A stretch of DNA of 64,000 nt from Conus ventricosus (GCA_018398815.1 CM031628.1:8432474-8496473); one strand, 5' to 3'; numbered from the stretch's first letter, positions 1 to 12,245 are shown. The notes: generated by a model not told the origin, from the letters alone. Numbers and translations are program-made.

Positions 1-180
1 CGCACGCCTCCGCACAATAAAACGGCTGTAGACTTGTCCGCGACCTCGCGAAAACGATAGGACATGCGACCGCTTCGCTTGTATTAGGATCGGGCATTTG
101 ACCAGATGGAGGTCGAGCCGATCGGTCATTTTACATTTTTATCGGTCAATGACTGGAGACCGATGGAAATCTACATCACT

Positions 181-1945
181 CAGTAGGTTGTAGAAGATCA
201 ACACACTTAGGGACTTCAGACAGGGAAAGACAGTAGGTTGTAGTGGATCAACACACTTAGGGACTGTAGACAGGGAAAGACAGTAAGTTGTAGAAGATCA
301 ACACACTTAAAGGACTGTAGACAGGGAAAGACAGTAGGTTGTAGTGGATCAACACACTTAGGGACTGTAGACAGGGAAATACAGTAGGTTGTAGTGGATC
401 AACACACTTAGGGACTGTAGACAGGGAAAGACAGTAGGTTGTTGAGGATCAACACACTTAGGGACTGTAGACAGGGAAAGACAGTAGGTTGTAGTGGATC
501 AACATACTTAGGGACTGTAGACAGGGGTAGACAGTAGGTTGTAGAAGATCAACACACTTTGGGACTGTAGACAGGGGTAGACAGTAGGTTGTAGAAGATC
601 AACACATTAGGGACTTCAGACAGGGAAAGACAGTAGGTTGTAGAAGATCAACACACTTAGGGACTTCAGACAGGGAAAGACAGTAGGTTGTAGAAGATCA
701 ACACATTAGGGACTTCAGACAGGGAAAGACAGTAGGTTGTAGAAGATCAACACACTTAGGGACTGTAGACAGGGAAAGACAGTAGGTTGTAGAAGATCAA
801 CACATTAGGGACTTCAGACAGGGAAAGACAGTAGGTTGTAGAAGATCAACACATTAGGGACTGTAGACAGGGAAAGACAGTAGGTTGTAGATCAACACAC
901 ATAGGGACTTCAGACAGCGAAAGAGTAGGTTGTAGAAGATCAACACACTTAGGGACTGTAGACAGGGAAAGACAGTAGGTTGTAGAAGATCAACACATTA
1001 GGGACTTCCGACAGGGAAAGACAGTAGGTTGTAGAAGATCAACACACTTAAGGACTTCAGACAGGGAAAGACAGTAGGTTGTTGAGGATCAACACTTAGG
1101 GACTTCAGACAGGGAAAGACAGTAGGTTGTAGAAGATCAACACACTTAGGGACTTCAGACAGGGAAAGACAGTAGGTTGTAGAAGATCAACACACTTAGG
1201 GACTTCAGACAGGGAAAGACAGTAGGTTGTTGAGGATCAACACACTTGGGGACTGTAGACAGGGAAAGACAGTAGGTTGTAGAAGATCAACACACTTAGG
1301 GACTGTAGACAGGGAAAGACAGTAGGTTGTAGAAGATCAACACACTTAGGGACTTCAGACAGGGAAAGACAGTAGGTTGTAGTGGATCAACACACTTAAA
1401 GGACTGTAGACAGGGAAAGACAGTAGGTTGTAGAAGATCAACACACTTTGGGACTGTAGATAGGGAAAGACAGTAGGTTGTAGAAGATCAACACACTTGG
1501 GGACTTCAGACAGGGAAAGACAGTAAGTTGTAGAAGATCAGCACATTGGGGACTTCAGACAGGGAAAGACAGTAGGTTGTAGAAGATCAACACACTTAGG
1601 GACTGTAGACAGGGAAAGACAGTAGGTTGTAGAAGATCAACATACTTAAAGGACTTCAGACAGGGAAAGACAGTAAGTTGTAGTGGATCAACATACTTAA
1701 AGGACTGCAGACAGGGAAAGACAGTAGGTTGTAGAAGATCAACACACTTAGGGACTTCAGACAGGGAAAGACAATAGGTTGTAGTGGATCAACACACTTA
1801 GGGACTGCAGACAGGGAAAGACAGTAAGTTGTAGTGGATCAACACACTTAAAGGACTGTAGACAGGGAAAGACAGTAGGTTGTAGTGGATCAACATACTT
1901 AAAGGACTGTAGACAGGGAAAGACAGGAGTAGGTTGTAGAGGGTC
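181..1945. repeat. 50-bp minisatellite, about 35 copies
   Basis: Head-to-tail units of 50 bp run through this stretch. Two unit subtypes alternate irregularly, one with GAAGATCAAC and TTCAGACAGG, the other with GTGGATCAAC and TGTAGACAGG. Read on the minus strand, every unit carries CTTTCCCTGTCTACAG, a pyrimidine tract plus AG that resembles a 3' splice site. Because 50 is not a multiple of 3, the reading frames found here have no coding meaning. The 180 bases before the array show nothing recognisable. Confidence 0.97.
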
Positions 1946-2085
1946 GACACACATTTGGATGGAGATGGATCACTGCTGATACACTGCATCACTTGCGCTT
2001 TGGATTCTGGGATTACAGGCTCAACATATTCTGATGGTTTGGATACAGGAATGCCAGAATGCCACAGGCACTGAATGCTGACACT

Positions 2086-2147
<62 letters not shown>

Positions 2148-2830
2148 GCGGGGGGGGGGGGGGGGGGGGGAGGGAGGGGGGGAGAGGAGAGAGAGAGGAC
2201 AGACCGAGAGACACAGTCTGCCTGATAGTGAGCAATGATTCCATTATGAATCTGATTTCATGCAGTGTAACACCATTTCATCTGGCTGTAACTTATGTAG
2301 AACTTTGTTGGACTTCCAACACCACCCCTCCACCACCCTCCAGTCGTCTAAAACCACACCCTATACAAAGCACAAGGAGATTTTTCAGGTGTTCAGCACT
2401 TACTAGCAGTTCTGCCATGGAAGGCATTCTATAATCTTGTACAGACAAGGCACACAGCAGGTCATTTAGGTCACAATCTAATGCAAGTTTAGCATCGGAA
2501 TGACCACTGGAGACGCTCGACTTCCGACTTCGTATCCTAGGAGATGGACACAGCTCTTCAGGAGGAGGAAGAAGAGGCGCTGGCACCAAGAACCCTGTGT
2601 CAGAGTCTGGCGTGAGGGTGGCGTTCCAGTCGAAGAAGGTGTGCTGCTGGCACAGAGGGAGGACAGCACGGCCAGGTCCATGTTGATGACACAGCCGGGC
2701 AGGTAACACTGGGGGACCACCACACTGTGGGCCACAAGGTCCACCTGGCTCTTGGGACTCACACCTTCCATGTCACTGCCCCACCTGCAGTCAAAGGCTT
2801 CACTTCTGCCGTCCACTACCAGTTCCAAAT
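1946..2830 (-). pseudogene. possible exon(s) of an unrecognised minus-strand gene
   Basis: Two minus-strand blocks look protein-like. The first, 2828 down to about 2293, includes LVAHSVVVPQCYLPGCVIN and, in another frame, DCDLNDLLCALSVQDYRMP. An in-frame stop lies about 10 codons upstream of a possible acceptor ending CACATCCAG near 2833, which is what an internal or terminal exon would show. The frame changes near 2645, so one indel is needed to join the halves. The second block, 2075 down to 1950, reads GIPVSKPSEYVEPVIPESK and then runs into the 50-bp array. I do not recognise the protein. It could be a broken gene, a real exon with an assembly indel, or chance openness in GC-richer sequence. 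Confidence 0.25.
2086..2200. repeat. composite (CT)n(TG)n microsatellite followed by a poly-G tract
   Basis: A CT run passes directly into a TG run (to 2144). A poly-G tract of more than 20 bases follows at 2150-2170, and then a G/A-rich stretch. Confidence 0.97.
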
Positions 2831-3631
2831 TACTGGATGTGCTGGAAGCTGTGCTTCAGACTCAACAAGTATCTTGCACACTACTGCAAAAGGTTTTTAC
2901 ATCACTGGGAGCCTAAATGTCTGTTTCATGGGTGCTTTCAACGCTTACTGTTCTGATAACTTGAATATAATTACAGAGATATTTTCTAATCACAGAATCC
3001 CATTTTCACGATGTGCAGAACACAGAACTCAAAAAGAGCTGAACTGTTGTAATGGCCCCCAACAGACTTCACTCCAACAGACTGTTTTCTGGCCAAGTCA
3101 CAGAGACCCCATACATCCTAACTCAACACTGTGATCTCAGTTCAGATTCCACTCTACAGAACCACACAACTCCACTGCAGCAAAGGTGAACACCAAGTGC
3201 CAGGAAGACTGAGCCACCGATGAATGTCAAGCTGGGGGGAGGACACGTGATCGACACAATCAATAGTCGGTGCCCATGTCACCGCCAGAGCCTGGCAGCC
3301 AGCATGCAACAAGGTGCAATCAATGCGGGAAGGGATGGGTGTAGTGGTGGTGGTGGTGGTGCTGATGGTGTCTACCGTGTTGACAGAGCTGATGACGACA
3401 TGACTGTGACAAGACAGAACATGACAGATGAACAGGACACCAAAATAGCTCCATTAGTCTGTTGCCATCCTCTCCTCCTGCTCTGAGATGTGGCCACATG
3501 AGGGAAATCAAAACAGCTCCATTACTTTGACTGCTCTTCTCTCCTTCTGCTCCCAGTTGTGTCATACCAGGGATTCCCAAGTCACTCCACTTGCTGTGGA
3601 TCGCCATCCTCTCCTGCTCGGAGTTGTGGCC

Positions 3632-3967
3632 ACACAAGCAAACCAATCAGCCGAAACTTGCGTCAAGTTGGCCACACAAGCAAACCAATCAGCCGAAACT
3701 TGTGCCAAGTTGGCCACACAAGCAAACCAACCAGCCGAAACTTGCACCAAGTTGGCCATACTAGCAAACCAATCAGCCGAAACTTGTGCCAAGTTGGCCA
3801 CACAAGCAAACCAACCAGCCGAAACTTGCACCAAGTTGGCCATACTAGCAAACCAACCAGCCGTAACTTGCACCAAGTTGGCCACACAAGCAAACCAATC
3901 AGCCGAAACTTGCACCAAGTTGGGCACACATGCAAACCAACCAGCCATAACTTGCACCAAGCTGGGC
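3632..3967. repeat. 42-bp minisatellite, 8 copies
   Basis: Eight tandem 42-bp units share GCAAACCAAYCAGCCGAAAC and CAAGTTGGCCA. Unit pairs 2-3 and 4-5 share the same variants, suggesting duplication two units at a time. Because 42 is divisible by 3, the array stays open in several frames on both strands and yields artificial 14-residue repeats (ANQSAETC type). There is no sign of codon-level constraint. The 3135-3630 stretch before it holds only a short GGT repeat near 3340. Confidence 0.95.
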
Positions 3968-4159
3968 AGTGTCCACAGTGTACCTTGCCCCAGCAGTTCA
4001 TGGGGACTGTCCCATCCTGTAGATTCTTCATACATACAGGAGGCCCTATTGGCCTCCTGGGTTCACAGGTCCAGCATTCCATTTCCCATCCAAGAGAGCT
4101 GGGCTGGATGAGATTTCCTCTTTAGCAGTTAAAGCTGGGCTGGATGAGATTTCCTCTTT

Positions 4160-4834
4160 CCCTCTTAACAGTAGAGCGCCCGCTAGCGCCCGGCCGGAAG
4201 TCACACAGCCAAAACGCTGAGCGCCCGCCAGCGCCCGGTAAAACACGTGGCAACAATGGGCGCCGCCATATTTCTCGTAGAAAAGGAAGTCTCGCGAGAA
4301 CGTGACTTCCTTCTTCCTGTGGCCATCTACTTCCGTTTGCAAAAAACCGCGAGTCGATACGTGCCGTAGTTCTCGAGTTACGAATTTTTAAAGTTTTGTG
4401 GTCGAAATGCTGTTTTTTCGCCATCGCTAACATTGATTTCTGCCGTTCTATAACGAGATCTAGTGATGAAGATACTGTGATTTGTAGGATTTAGGGCATA
4501 ACACTTAGTGAAAGTGCTGGGTAATGAAGCTTAGAGTGACCTAGATTTCGACTGGGATGATGTTTCAGGTAGGCCCTATGATTCGGAAGAAAGTTCTGAA
4601 GATTTTTTTTTTTTCCCCCCGAGTAAATGGCTCATGTGATATTCTTCAAACTTATGATGTAGCAACATATATATTCGAAGGACTTTTAAAAATTATTTTC
4701 ATTTGACTATTTCCTTTCCTCTCTTTTAAATTAATTTTTTAATTGGGTAACCATGTTCAAATTACGGAGTTACTTACCTTGCCGACGGTTTTTTTCGGCG
4801 TAACTAAGCTAAGGTAAGTGCATGCAAAAGAGGG
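4160..4834. mobile_element. piggyBac-like short element or promoter-bearing insert inside the 36-bp array
   Basis: A 675-bp non-repeat block interrupts the 36-bp minisatellite: two units precede it (4096-4159) and the main array resumes at 4835. It begins CCCTCTT and ends AAGAGGG, followed directly by TTAA. CCC...GGG ends at TTAA sites are the piggyBac hallmark. The left TTAA copy is not in the expected place, so the left edge has changed. The left 180 bp is CpG-rich with animal promoter motifs: CCGGAAGT (ETS, 4193), CACGTG (4244), GCCGCCAT (YY1, 4262), TCTCGCGAGA (4290), and a twice-repeated GCGCCCGCYAGCGCCCGG. A consensus splice donor AAGGTAAGT sits at 4811. There is no long ORF. Confidence 0.45.
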
Positions 4835-6300
4835 TTAAAGCAGGGCTAGATGAGACTTCCTCTTTGGCAGTTAAAGCTGGGCTAGACGAGACTTCCTCTT
4901 TAGCAGTTAAAGCAGGGCTAGATGAGACTTCCTCTTTGGTAGTTAAAGCAGGGCTAGATGAGACTTCCTCTTTGGTAGTTAAAGCAGGGCTAGATGAGAT
5001 TTTCTCTTTAGCAGTTAAAGCTGGGCTAGATGAGACTTCCTCTTTAGCAGTTAAAGCTGGGCTAGATGAGACTTCCTCTTTGGCAGTTAAAGCTGGGCTA
5101 GATGAGATTTCCTCTTTGGTAGTTAAAGCTGGGCTAGATGAGATTTCCTCTCTAGCAATTAAAGCTGGGCTAGATGAGATTTCCTCTCTAGCAGTTAAAG
5201 CAGGGCTAGATGAAATTTCCTCTTTAGCTGGGCTGGATGAGATTTCCTTTTTAGCTGGTGTAGATGATATTTCCTATTTTCACTGGGCAAGATGACAATT
5301 CCTCTTTTGCAGTTAGAGCAGGGATAGATGAGATTTCCTCTTTAGCTGGGCTAGATGAGATTTCCTCTTTAGGTGGGCTAGATGAGATTTCCTCTTTAGC
5401 AGTTAAAGCAGGGCTAGATGAGACCTCTTGAGCTGGGCTAGATGAGATTTCCTCTTTGCTGTGCTAGATGAGATTTTCTCTTTAGCAGTTAAAGCAGGGC
5501 TAGATGAGACTTCCTCTTTGGCAGTTAAAACTGGGCTAGATGAGACTTCCTCTTTAGCAGTTAAAGCTGGGCTAAATGATATTTCCTTTTTGGTAGTTAA
5601 AGCAGGGCTAGATGAGATTTCCTCTCTAGCAGTTAAAGCTGGGCTAGATGAGATTTCCTCTCTAGCAGTTAAAGCAGGGCTAGATGAAATTTCCTCTTTA
5701 GCTGGGCTGGATGAGATTTCCTTTTTAGCTGGCGTAGATGAGATTTCCTATTTTCACTGGGCTAGATGACAATTCCTCTTTTGCAGTTAGAGCAGGGATA
5801 GATGAGATTTCCTCTTTAGCTGGGCTAGATGAGATTTCCTCTTTAGGTGGGCTAGATGAGATTTCCTCTTTAGCAGTTAAAGCAGGGCTAGATGAGACCT
5901 CTTGAGCTGGGCTAGATGAGATTTCCTCTTTAGCTGTGCTAGACGAGATTTTCTCTTTAGCAGTTAAAGCAGGGCTAGATGAGGTTTTCTCTTTAGTAGT
6001 TAAAGTAGGGCTAGATGAGATTTCCTCTTTAGCTGTGCTAGATGAGATTTCCTCTTTAGCAGTTAAAGCAGGGCTAGATGAGATTTCCTCTTTAGCTGGG
6101 CTAGATGAGATTTCCTCTCTAGCAGTTAAAGCAGGGCTAGATCATGGATGAGATGTCCTCTTTAGCTGGGCTAGATGAGATTTCCTCTTGAGCAGTTAAA
6201 GCAAGGCTATTTGAGATTTCCTCTTTAGCAGCTAAAGTAGGTCTACATAAGATGTCCTCTCTAGCGGTTACAGCAGGGCTAGATGAGAGTTTTTTTTCTT
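4835..6300. repeat. 36-bp minisatellite with a 475-bp higher-order repeat
   Basis: Units contain GCAGTTAAAGCTGGGCTAGA and TGAGATTTCCTCTTTA. Shorter 27-bp units lack the GCAGTTAAA part. A composite block around 5200-5480, including the variant TTTTCACTGGGC, recurs at about 5675-5955, an offset of 475 bp. The 36-bp and 27-bp lengths are multiples of 3, so plus-strand frames read as artificial AVKAGLDETSSL repeats. These frames are not supported as genes. Confidence 0.95.
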
Positions 6301-6339
6301 AAGCAGTTAACATCTATGATCTGACATGTTCAATTTCCT

Positions 6340-6450
6340 GTCTCCTCCCAGTCTGACTTGTGAGTTGACTTCAACGCAGGGACACCCTGATACTGCCCTT
6401 TGCAGTCGGCTGGGCTATAAATAACATTACCTTACCTTACCTTACTCCTC
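6340..6450 (+). repeat. SINE-like 3' tail ending in (CCTTA)n
   Basis: CAGTCGGCTGGGCTATAAAT followed by ATTACCTTACCTTACCTTAC resembles the 3' end of a retroposed short element with a simple-sequence tail. No tRNA-like head (box A/B) was found upstream. The following 800 bases hold nothing I recognise. Confidence 0.35.
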
Positions 6451-7274
6451 CTAGTCCTTAGCATGAGTCTTTAAACTGATGTCCAGTGCGTAAATGCATG
6501 CCTAAAAAGTCTTGCCTGCAGGTCAAATCCCATCCCACCTTTCTGAAAGGAGTTGGCCATCATCTGCAGTGGAGGTGATGCCCCCAAACAGAACACATGC
6601 ATACAGGCATCATGTTCAGGGATCATTCCTGAAGACAGAATGTGGCTGCCTTAGCAGAGGGATTACAAACATCACACAAATGTGAAAACTGGACATATAG
6701 TGAACCTCTGTGAACAAATGGGCAAAAAGGAAAAGAATTCTAAGTAGTTCATAGCGCAGTGTTTCTGCTGAATCATCGGTTAGGAAACTCCTGACTTTGC
6801 TGATTCCCAACAGTTCACAGTGCAGTGTTTGAGAGGGTTCAATAACATGACGACGCTGAACGATGCTCTTTCTGCACGATTTTAAGTACGCTTATCGCTG
6901 ATATCTGAAACCTGTGTGTCCACTGACAAAGAGATGGTGATTGTGACACCCACGTTTCTGACCTGAGCGGAAAAAACAAACATGAGAAGCTGCCTACAAA
7001 AAAAGAAACTGCGGAAAGTGGAGAAGGTCGTGTGTTTTTCCATCCAATAAACAATGAAGCTTTCTCCTGGTAGAAACAGGAACCTGAAAAGGTCATTTGT
7101 TTTCCCATCTGATAAAAGACTGCTTCGATTTTCTCCTCCTTCAACCTAAGCTTGTCTCAATCTCTGCTATCAGTCACTGTTTTGCTTCAGAGCTGTGTCT
7201 GGCCTCTGAGGAAAGGGGCATGAATGAGTCTGGTGTGGTGAACAGCAATCACACAGGGGGCGTCATCAGGAGAA

Positions 7275-7590
7275 ACACACACACACACACACACACACAC
7301 ACCACACACACACACACACACACAAACATACATGCACAGCATACACACACACACACACACACTTACACTAAAACACACACATCACTCAGAGAGGCTGTGG
7401 TGCTTCATTCAGAGCTGCCAATCCATTTATAGGCAACATCAGCAACTGCCGATTTCTACTGGGTATACAGTGGGAGCAAAGTCAACAGAATGCAATATAG
7501 CAAGTCACACATGCACACACAAACACATACACACACATACACGCTGCACACACACACAAAACACACACAACATGCAAAAACACACACTCT
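7275..7590. repeat. two (CA)n microsatellites
   Basis: Interrupted CA runs lie at 7275-7382 and about 7507-7590. The stretch from 7600 to 8540 has no gene I can support; it contains only a short (GTT)n at about 8010-8026. Confidence 0.95.
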
Positions 7591-8542
7591 GAATTAAAAC
7601 ATTGTCAGCTGATGACGATTTAACATCCAGTTCCACCAGAAAATGCCCAAAATTGCTTTGCTTTAACTACACTTACGTCTGTCGACATGCTGGCAAAAAA
7701 AGTACCAGAATCCCAAATCTTGGGCACAGGAAGGTTTGGGCAACATGTCCCTCGCAGCAAGTCATCACAGAGTCAATGCCATGAAGGTCTCTCCCAGTCC
7801 TACTGTTCAGCCCTGCATGTTTCATAGAAAAATCCCCAGGACAAACTGCCCGCTGTGCACTGGGACTTGCTAACGCTCACAGTTCAACCAACTCAGAGGC
7901 AGGATGCATGCACACCTCATCCAGTGCTCAGGTCAAACTGCTGATTTGACACCTTCTCTGAACAGGGCTGTACTCCCTTACCGATGCTTTTCGTTTTCAT
8001 ATTGACTTTTGTTGTTGTTGTTGTTGGCATACCTTACTCCTGTTAGATGATTGGCTGATAAAGATAATGTGCACTGTCAAACTGACCCTGTTGCACTTGA
8101 TTCAAAGTCAGCAACACAAGCAGGCTATTTGAGACATAAATCTGAGCAAACGACATTTAAAAATTCTATTTCAGATCATTAATTGCAATTTGCATGGCTA
8201 TCCAGCAAGATATGAATTTGTCAGTCAACTACGGACCATCTGTGTTAGTTGACAGCTCTGTTCACTGAAATCTGCTACTGATTTTGTATAAATATATTTT
8301 CCAACTTCCACATGTCCAAATTTCCCAAACCTTTGAAATCAAATGTAACATTCATTGTACTGCAAGAACTAATAGTGTTCCAATTAGCTGTGTAACCAGA
8401 GGAAAACACTGTCCATCTCAAATGTATTACTGCCACGTGATCATTCTTCCTTGATAACTTTAGACTGCACTGACTGGTAATTTCTTGAACTTTAGGGTTT
8501 GGTCTGTGAGTGCTTGTGCGCATGTGCACGTGTGAAGGGGGG

Positions 8543-8590
8543 AGTGAGAAAGAGAGAGAAAGAGAGGGAAAGAAAGAGGGGTTGGAGGGG

Positions 8591-8652
<62 letters not shown>
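8543..8652. repeat. (GA)n microsatellite
   Basis: Impure GA repeats become a pure run at about 8599-8651. Flanking sequence to 9180 is AT-rich, then C-rich, with no gene signal. Confidence 0.97.
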
Positions 8653-8655
<3 letters not shown>

Positions 8656-9182
8656 AATCTGTACTATCAGACAGAAATCTGTACCATCAATCGGTGATCT
8701 AATGAGAATGACAGACAACATTTATTTCAGATTTCATCTCTTCATACATTTCTGTTCATTAATAAATCAAAGGACCATTTAAACTTCAGACTCTGTTTAC
8801 CCTCTACGTCTCAACCCTCCCCCATCCCTCCCACTCCCTCTCACCTTTTACTCATACATTTAGTTATTTCTTCCACACTCTTGTTTACAGTCGGCAAACC
8901 CTGCATGACTTAACCATTAAATCTCCACCCCACCCCCTCCCCAGCATCATACAGTAATCACCCTGAGCAAAACACAAACCCCTCCCTTCCTTCCTGACCC
9001 CGCCCAGAACATCCATCAGGGATTACACTGCCGCCTCCAATTCTGGCTCTGGCAGACAGGGAGAGAAACACTCAGGAGTGACCTGTCAGCAGTCTGCAGC
9101 TCCCTCCATGGTAACAGCTCATCCAAAGTCTGTGTGTTGGGGGAGGAAGGTGGGGTGCAGAGGGAAGGGGTGTGAAGAGAAG

Positions 9183-9187
9183 TGTGT

Positions 9188-9240
<53 letters not shown>

Positions 9241-9273
9241 TGTCCATGTGTGTGATGGGCACCCATGCATCGC

Positions 9274-9324
<51 letters not shown>

Positions 9325-9348
9325 GTGTGTGCGTGTGCGTGTGTATGC

Positions 9349-9410
<62 letters not shown>

Positions 9411-9470
9411 ATGTGCATACATGTGTGCGTGTATGCATGTGTATGCCTCTGTGCATGTGTGCGTGTGTGA
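9183..9470. repeat. long interrupted (TG)n microsatellite
   Basis: Three long TG runs are separated by short mixed stretches (GGTGTCCATG, then CATGCATCGCGTC). All the long Cys/Val and His/Thr frames here come from this repeat. Confidence 0.97.
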
Positions 9471-9637
9471 GAATGACGTGCGCCCAAGCAAGCAATCACT
9501 GTCCTTAATCAGATTGGAATCATGCCACTGATGGCGTGCTGCGACTGTGATTATGTTGCTAAAAGGAAACCATTATTCCCGACACTGACCTTAAGGCTCC
9601 GACCCACAGCATGTGACTGGGCCTTCACGTGTCACTC

Positions 9638-9640
<3 letters not shown>

Positions 9641-9703
<63 letters not shown>
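9641..9703. repeat. (TG)n microsatellite
   Basis: An uninterrupted TG run of about 31 units, followed by T/C-rich sequence. Confidence 0.98.
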
Positions 9704-9704
<1 letters not shown>

Positions 9705-9787
9705 CTATTCCATTCTTTCTTTCTTTTTTCTTCTCTATCCCTTCCTTTCTTAGAAAGAGCACTCACATGACCTTAGAGCACATGTAC

Positions 9788-10555
9788 AGTGAACTGATTA
9801 TGGCCATTCCCCGTCAGGTTCCTATGATGATGACCACAACACAGTGAACTGATTATGGCCATTCCCTGTCTGTGCCTATGATGATGACACAAGACAGTGA
9901 ACTGATTATGCCATTCCCTGTCTGGTGCCAATGATGATGACCACAACACAGTGAACTGATTATGGCCATTTCCTGTCTGGTGCCTATGAAGTATGATGAC
10001 CACAACACAGTGAACTGATTATGGCCATTCCCTGTCTGGTGCCAATGATGATGACCACAACACAGTGAACTGATTATGGCCATTCCCTGTCTGGTGCCTA
10101 TTAAGTATGATGACCACAACACAGTGAACTGATTATGGCCATTCCCTGTCTGGTGCCTATGAAGTATGATGACCACAACACAGTGAACTAATTATGGCCA
10201 TTCCCTGTCAGGTGCCTATGATGATGACCACAACACAGTGAACTAATTATGGCCATTCCCTGTCAGGTGCCTATGATGATGACCACAACACAGTGAACTG
10301 ATTATGGCCATTCCCTGTCTGGTGCCTATGATGATGACCACAACACAGTGAACTGATTATGGCCATTCCCTGTCTGGTGCCAATGATGATGACCACAACA
10401 CAGTGAACTGATTATGGCCATTCCCTGTCTGGTGCCTATGAAGTATGATGACAAGACAGTGAACTGATTATGGCCATTCCCTGTCTGGTGCCTATGATGA
10501 TGACCACAACACAGTGAACTGATTATGGCCATTCCCTGTCTGGTGCCTTATGAAG
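9788..10555. repeat. 55-58 bp minisatellite, about 13 copies
   Basis: Tandem units contain CAGTGAACTGATTATGGCCA and TTCCCTGTCTGGTGCC. Some units carry an extra AAGTATG, giving about 58 bp. Unit variants (TGCCTAT versus TGCCAAT) are interspersed. The minus-strand frames are repeat artefacts. Confidence 0.96.
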
Positions 10556-10569
10556 TATGATGACCACAG

Positions 10570-10900
10570 GACAGTTCTGGGTTTTCCACTGCAGCAAGAC
10601 TTTTATGGATGGGACATTTTCCCCTGTGTGTGTTTGTGCTGGCTGTCCATTGCAGCAGGACTTACAACGATGGAGGTGTTGTCTTCCCCTGTGTGTGTTT
10701 GTGCTGGTTGCCCATAGCAGCAAGACTTCAACTATGGAGGGGACATTTTCCCCCCGTGAGTGTTTGTGCTGGTTGCCCATAGCAGCAGGACTTCAACTAT
10801 GGAGGGGACGTTTTTGCCCTGTGTGTGTTTGTGCTGGCTGTCCATTGCAGCAGGACTTCAACTATGGAGGTGTTGTCTTCCCCTGTGTGCGTGTGCTGGT
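10570..10900. repeat. 64-bp minisatellite, about 5 copies
   Basis: Tandem units contain TGTGTTTGTGCTGGYTG, GCAGCAGGACTTCAACTATG and GAGGTGTTGTCTTCCCC. The array begins right after the 55-bp array, so two unrelated minisatellites abut. Confidence 0.92.
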
Positions 10901-11087
10901 CGATAGGCAAGATAACACAAACACACAGACCGAACTCTAACACTGGACTTCATGGAAAGTCAGAACAAGCCCTTCAACTTTCTCCTGCACGTCCCTGGTG
11001 AGGACAAGGATCACAGGGCGGACCCACTTTCCATTACATCATCATTACCACGGCTTTCTCTCAGAATATGAATGATGAAGTGACCCT

Positions 11088-11139
11088 CTGTGACCTATTC
11101 GTTTTTGAGTGAACCAGTATTTTAGGAAGAAGAAGAAGT
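11088..11139 (+). repeat. 5'-truncated LINE 3' tail
   Basis: TGACCTATTCGTTTTTGAGT, GAACCAGTATTTTAGG and a (GAA)n tail match the 3' end of the LINE at 20265-21195 and the inverted copy at 30783-30866. This is a very short 5'-truncated insertion of that family. Confidence 0.7.
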
Positions 11140-11308
11140 AACATTTTCAATGGCTATTTAAACTTCCGTGCAATGTGAAAGCTGGCAATTTTTCATTTCC
11201 ATATCCTACAGCAAAATAGTATAAGAAAAGTAACTCTTTCAGTCTTTACTGTGATTACTTCCACTGGTAAATTTTTTTTTTTACCTACTCATGACAAGAC
11301 TTGTTCAG

Positions 11309-11403
11309 TGTTAAAAAAAAGGAAAAAAAAAAAAAAAAAGAAAAAAAAAGGTCAACAGAACCCTCAGTACTTCTTAATTTCCTCAAGTGTTCATGACAAA
11401 AAG

Positions 11404-11471
<68 letters not shown>

Positions 11472-11475
11472 AGGG
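11309..11475. repeat. poly-A tract and (GA)n microsatellite
   Basis: An A-rich run lies at 11311-11350 and two GA blocks at 11405-11466, followed by a G/A-rich stretch. A short CT/CA repeat follows at 11545-11583. Confidence 0.95.
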
Positions 11476-11779
11476 CAGGAGGGCACAAATTAATCAAAAT
11501 ATGTACCAATTATTATGCAGAACTATGAAGAACTCTACATCATTCTCTCTCTTTCTTTCTCTCTCTCTCACACACACACACAGAGGCGGAGAGGAAAGGG
11601 AAGGCATGCTGCAGTGTTCAAAAATAGTTTCATTATATACAGCTTAACTTTCTGAACATAGTGATGTTATGTTGCTATGATATCATTTAGCAAAGTGGTA
11701 ATTTCAAACAGAATTTTTGGACTTGGACAATACTGCCACCAGTGCCAATTTGCTCAGAGACCCGCTCTGAAGCAGCACA

Positions 11780-12245
11780 GAATTCCATGTCTACATTCCC
11801 CACTGACATCAGATTGTTCCACCCTCGGCCACTTGTTCCACCCTTGGCCACTGTCACATACATAGAATTCCATGTCGACATTCTCCACTGACATCAGATT
11901 GTTCCACCCTTGGCCACTGTCACATACATAGAATTCCATGTCGACATTCTCCACTGACATCAGATTGTTCCACCCTTGGCCACTGTCACATACATAGAAT
12001 TCCATGTCGACATTCTCCACTGACATCAGATTGTTCCACCCTCGGCCACTGTCACATACATAGAATTCCATGTCGACATTCTCCACTGACATCAGATTGT
12101 TCCACCCTCAGCCACTGTCACATACATAGAATTCCATGTCGACATTCTCCACTGACATCAGATTGTTCCATCCTCGGCCACTGTCACATACATAGAATTC
12201 CATGTCGACATTCCCCACTGACATCAGATTGTTTCACCCTCAGCT
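11780..12245. repeat. 66-bp minisatellite, about 7 copies
   Basis: Units contain AGAATTCCATGTCGACATTC, CACTGACATCAGATTGTTCC and GGCCACTGTCACATACAT. The 66-bp length keeps minus-strand frames open as artificial 22-residue repeats (VENVDMEFYVCDSG). From 12250 to 12890 no gene is visible, apart from a possible donor-like GTCGGTAAGAA on the minus strand near 12630. Confidence 0.96.

Noticed and set aside
3488..4125. Repetitive ORFs of 140-207 codons on both strands
   Set aside because: A 42-bp minisatellite open in several frames. A DWF match to a later PP2A HEAT repeat on the minus strand is too short to count.
4822..6151. AVKAGLDETSSL repeat 'protein'
   Set aside because: A 36-bp minisatellite with unit length divisible by 3. 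Openness follows from the repeat, and the stops coincide with unit variants.
10583..10900. Resemblance of the 64-bp unit (GAAGACAACACC...CTGCTGC) to a later PP2A exon
   Set aside because: Short and partial. Exons 4-8 that should lie between it and exon 3 are not found, so it is probably chance.
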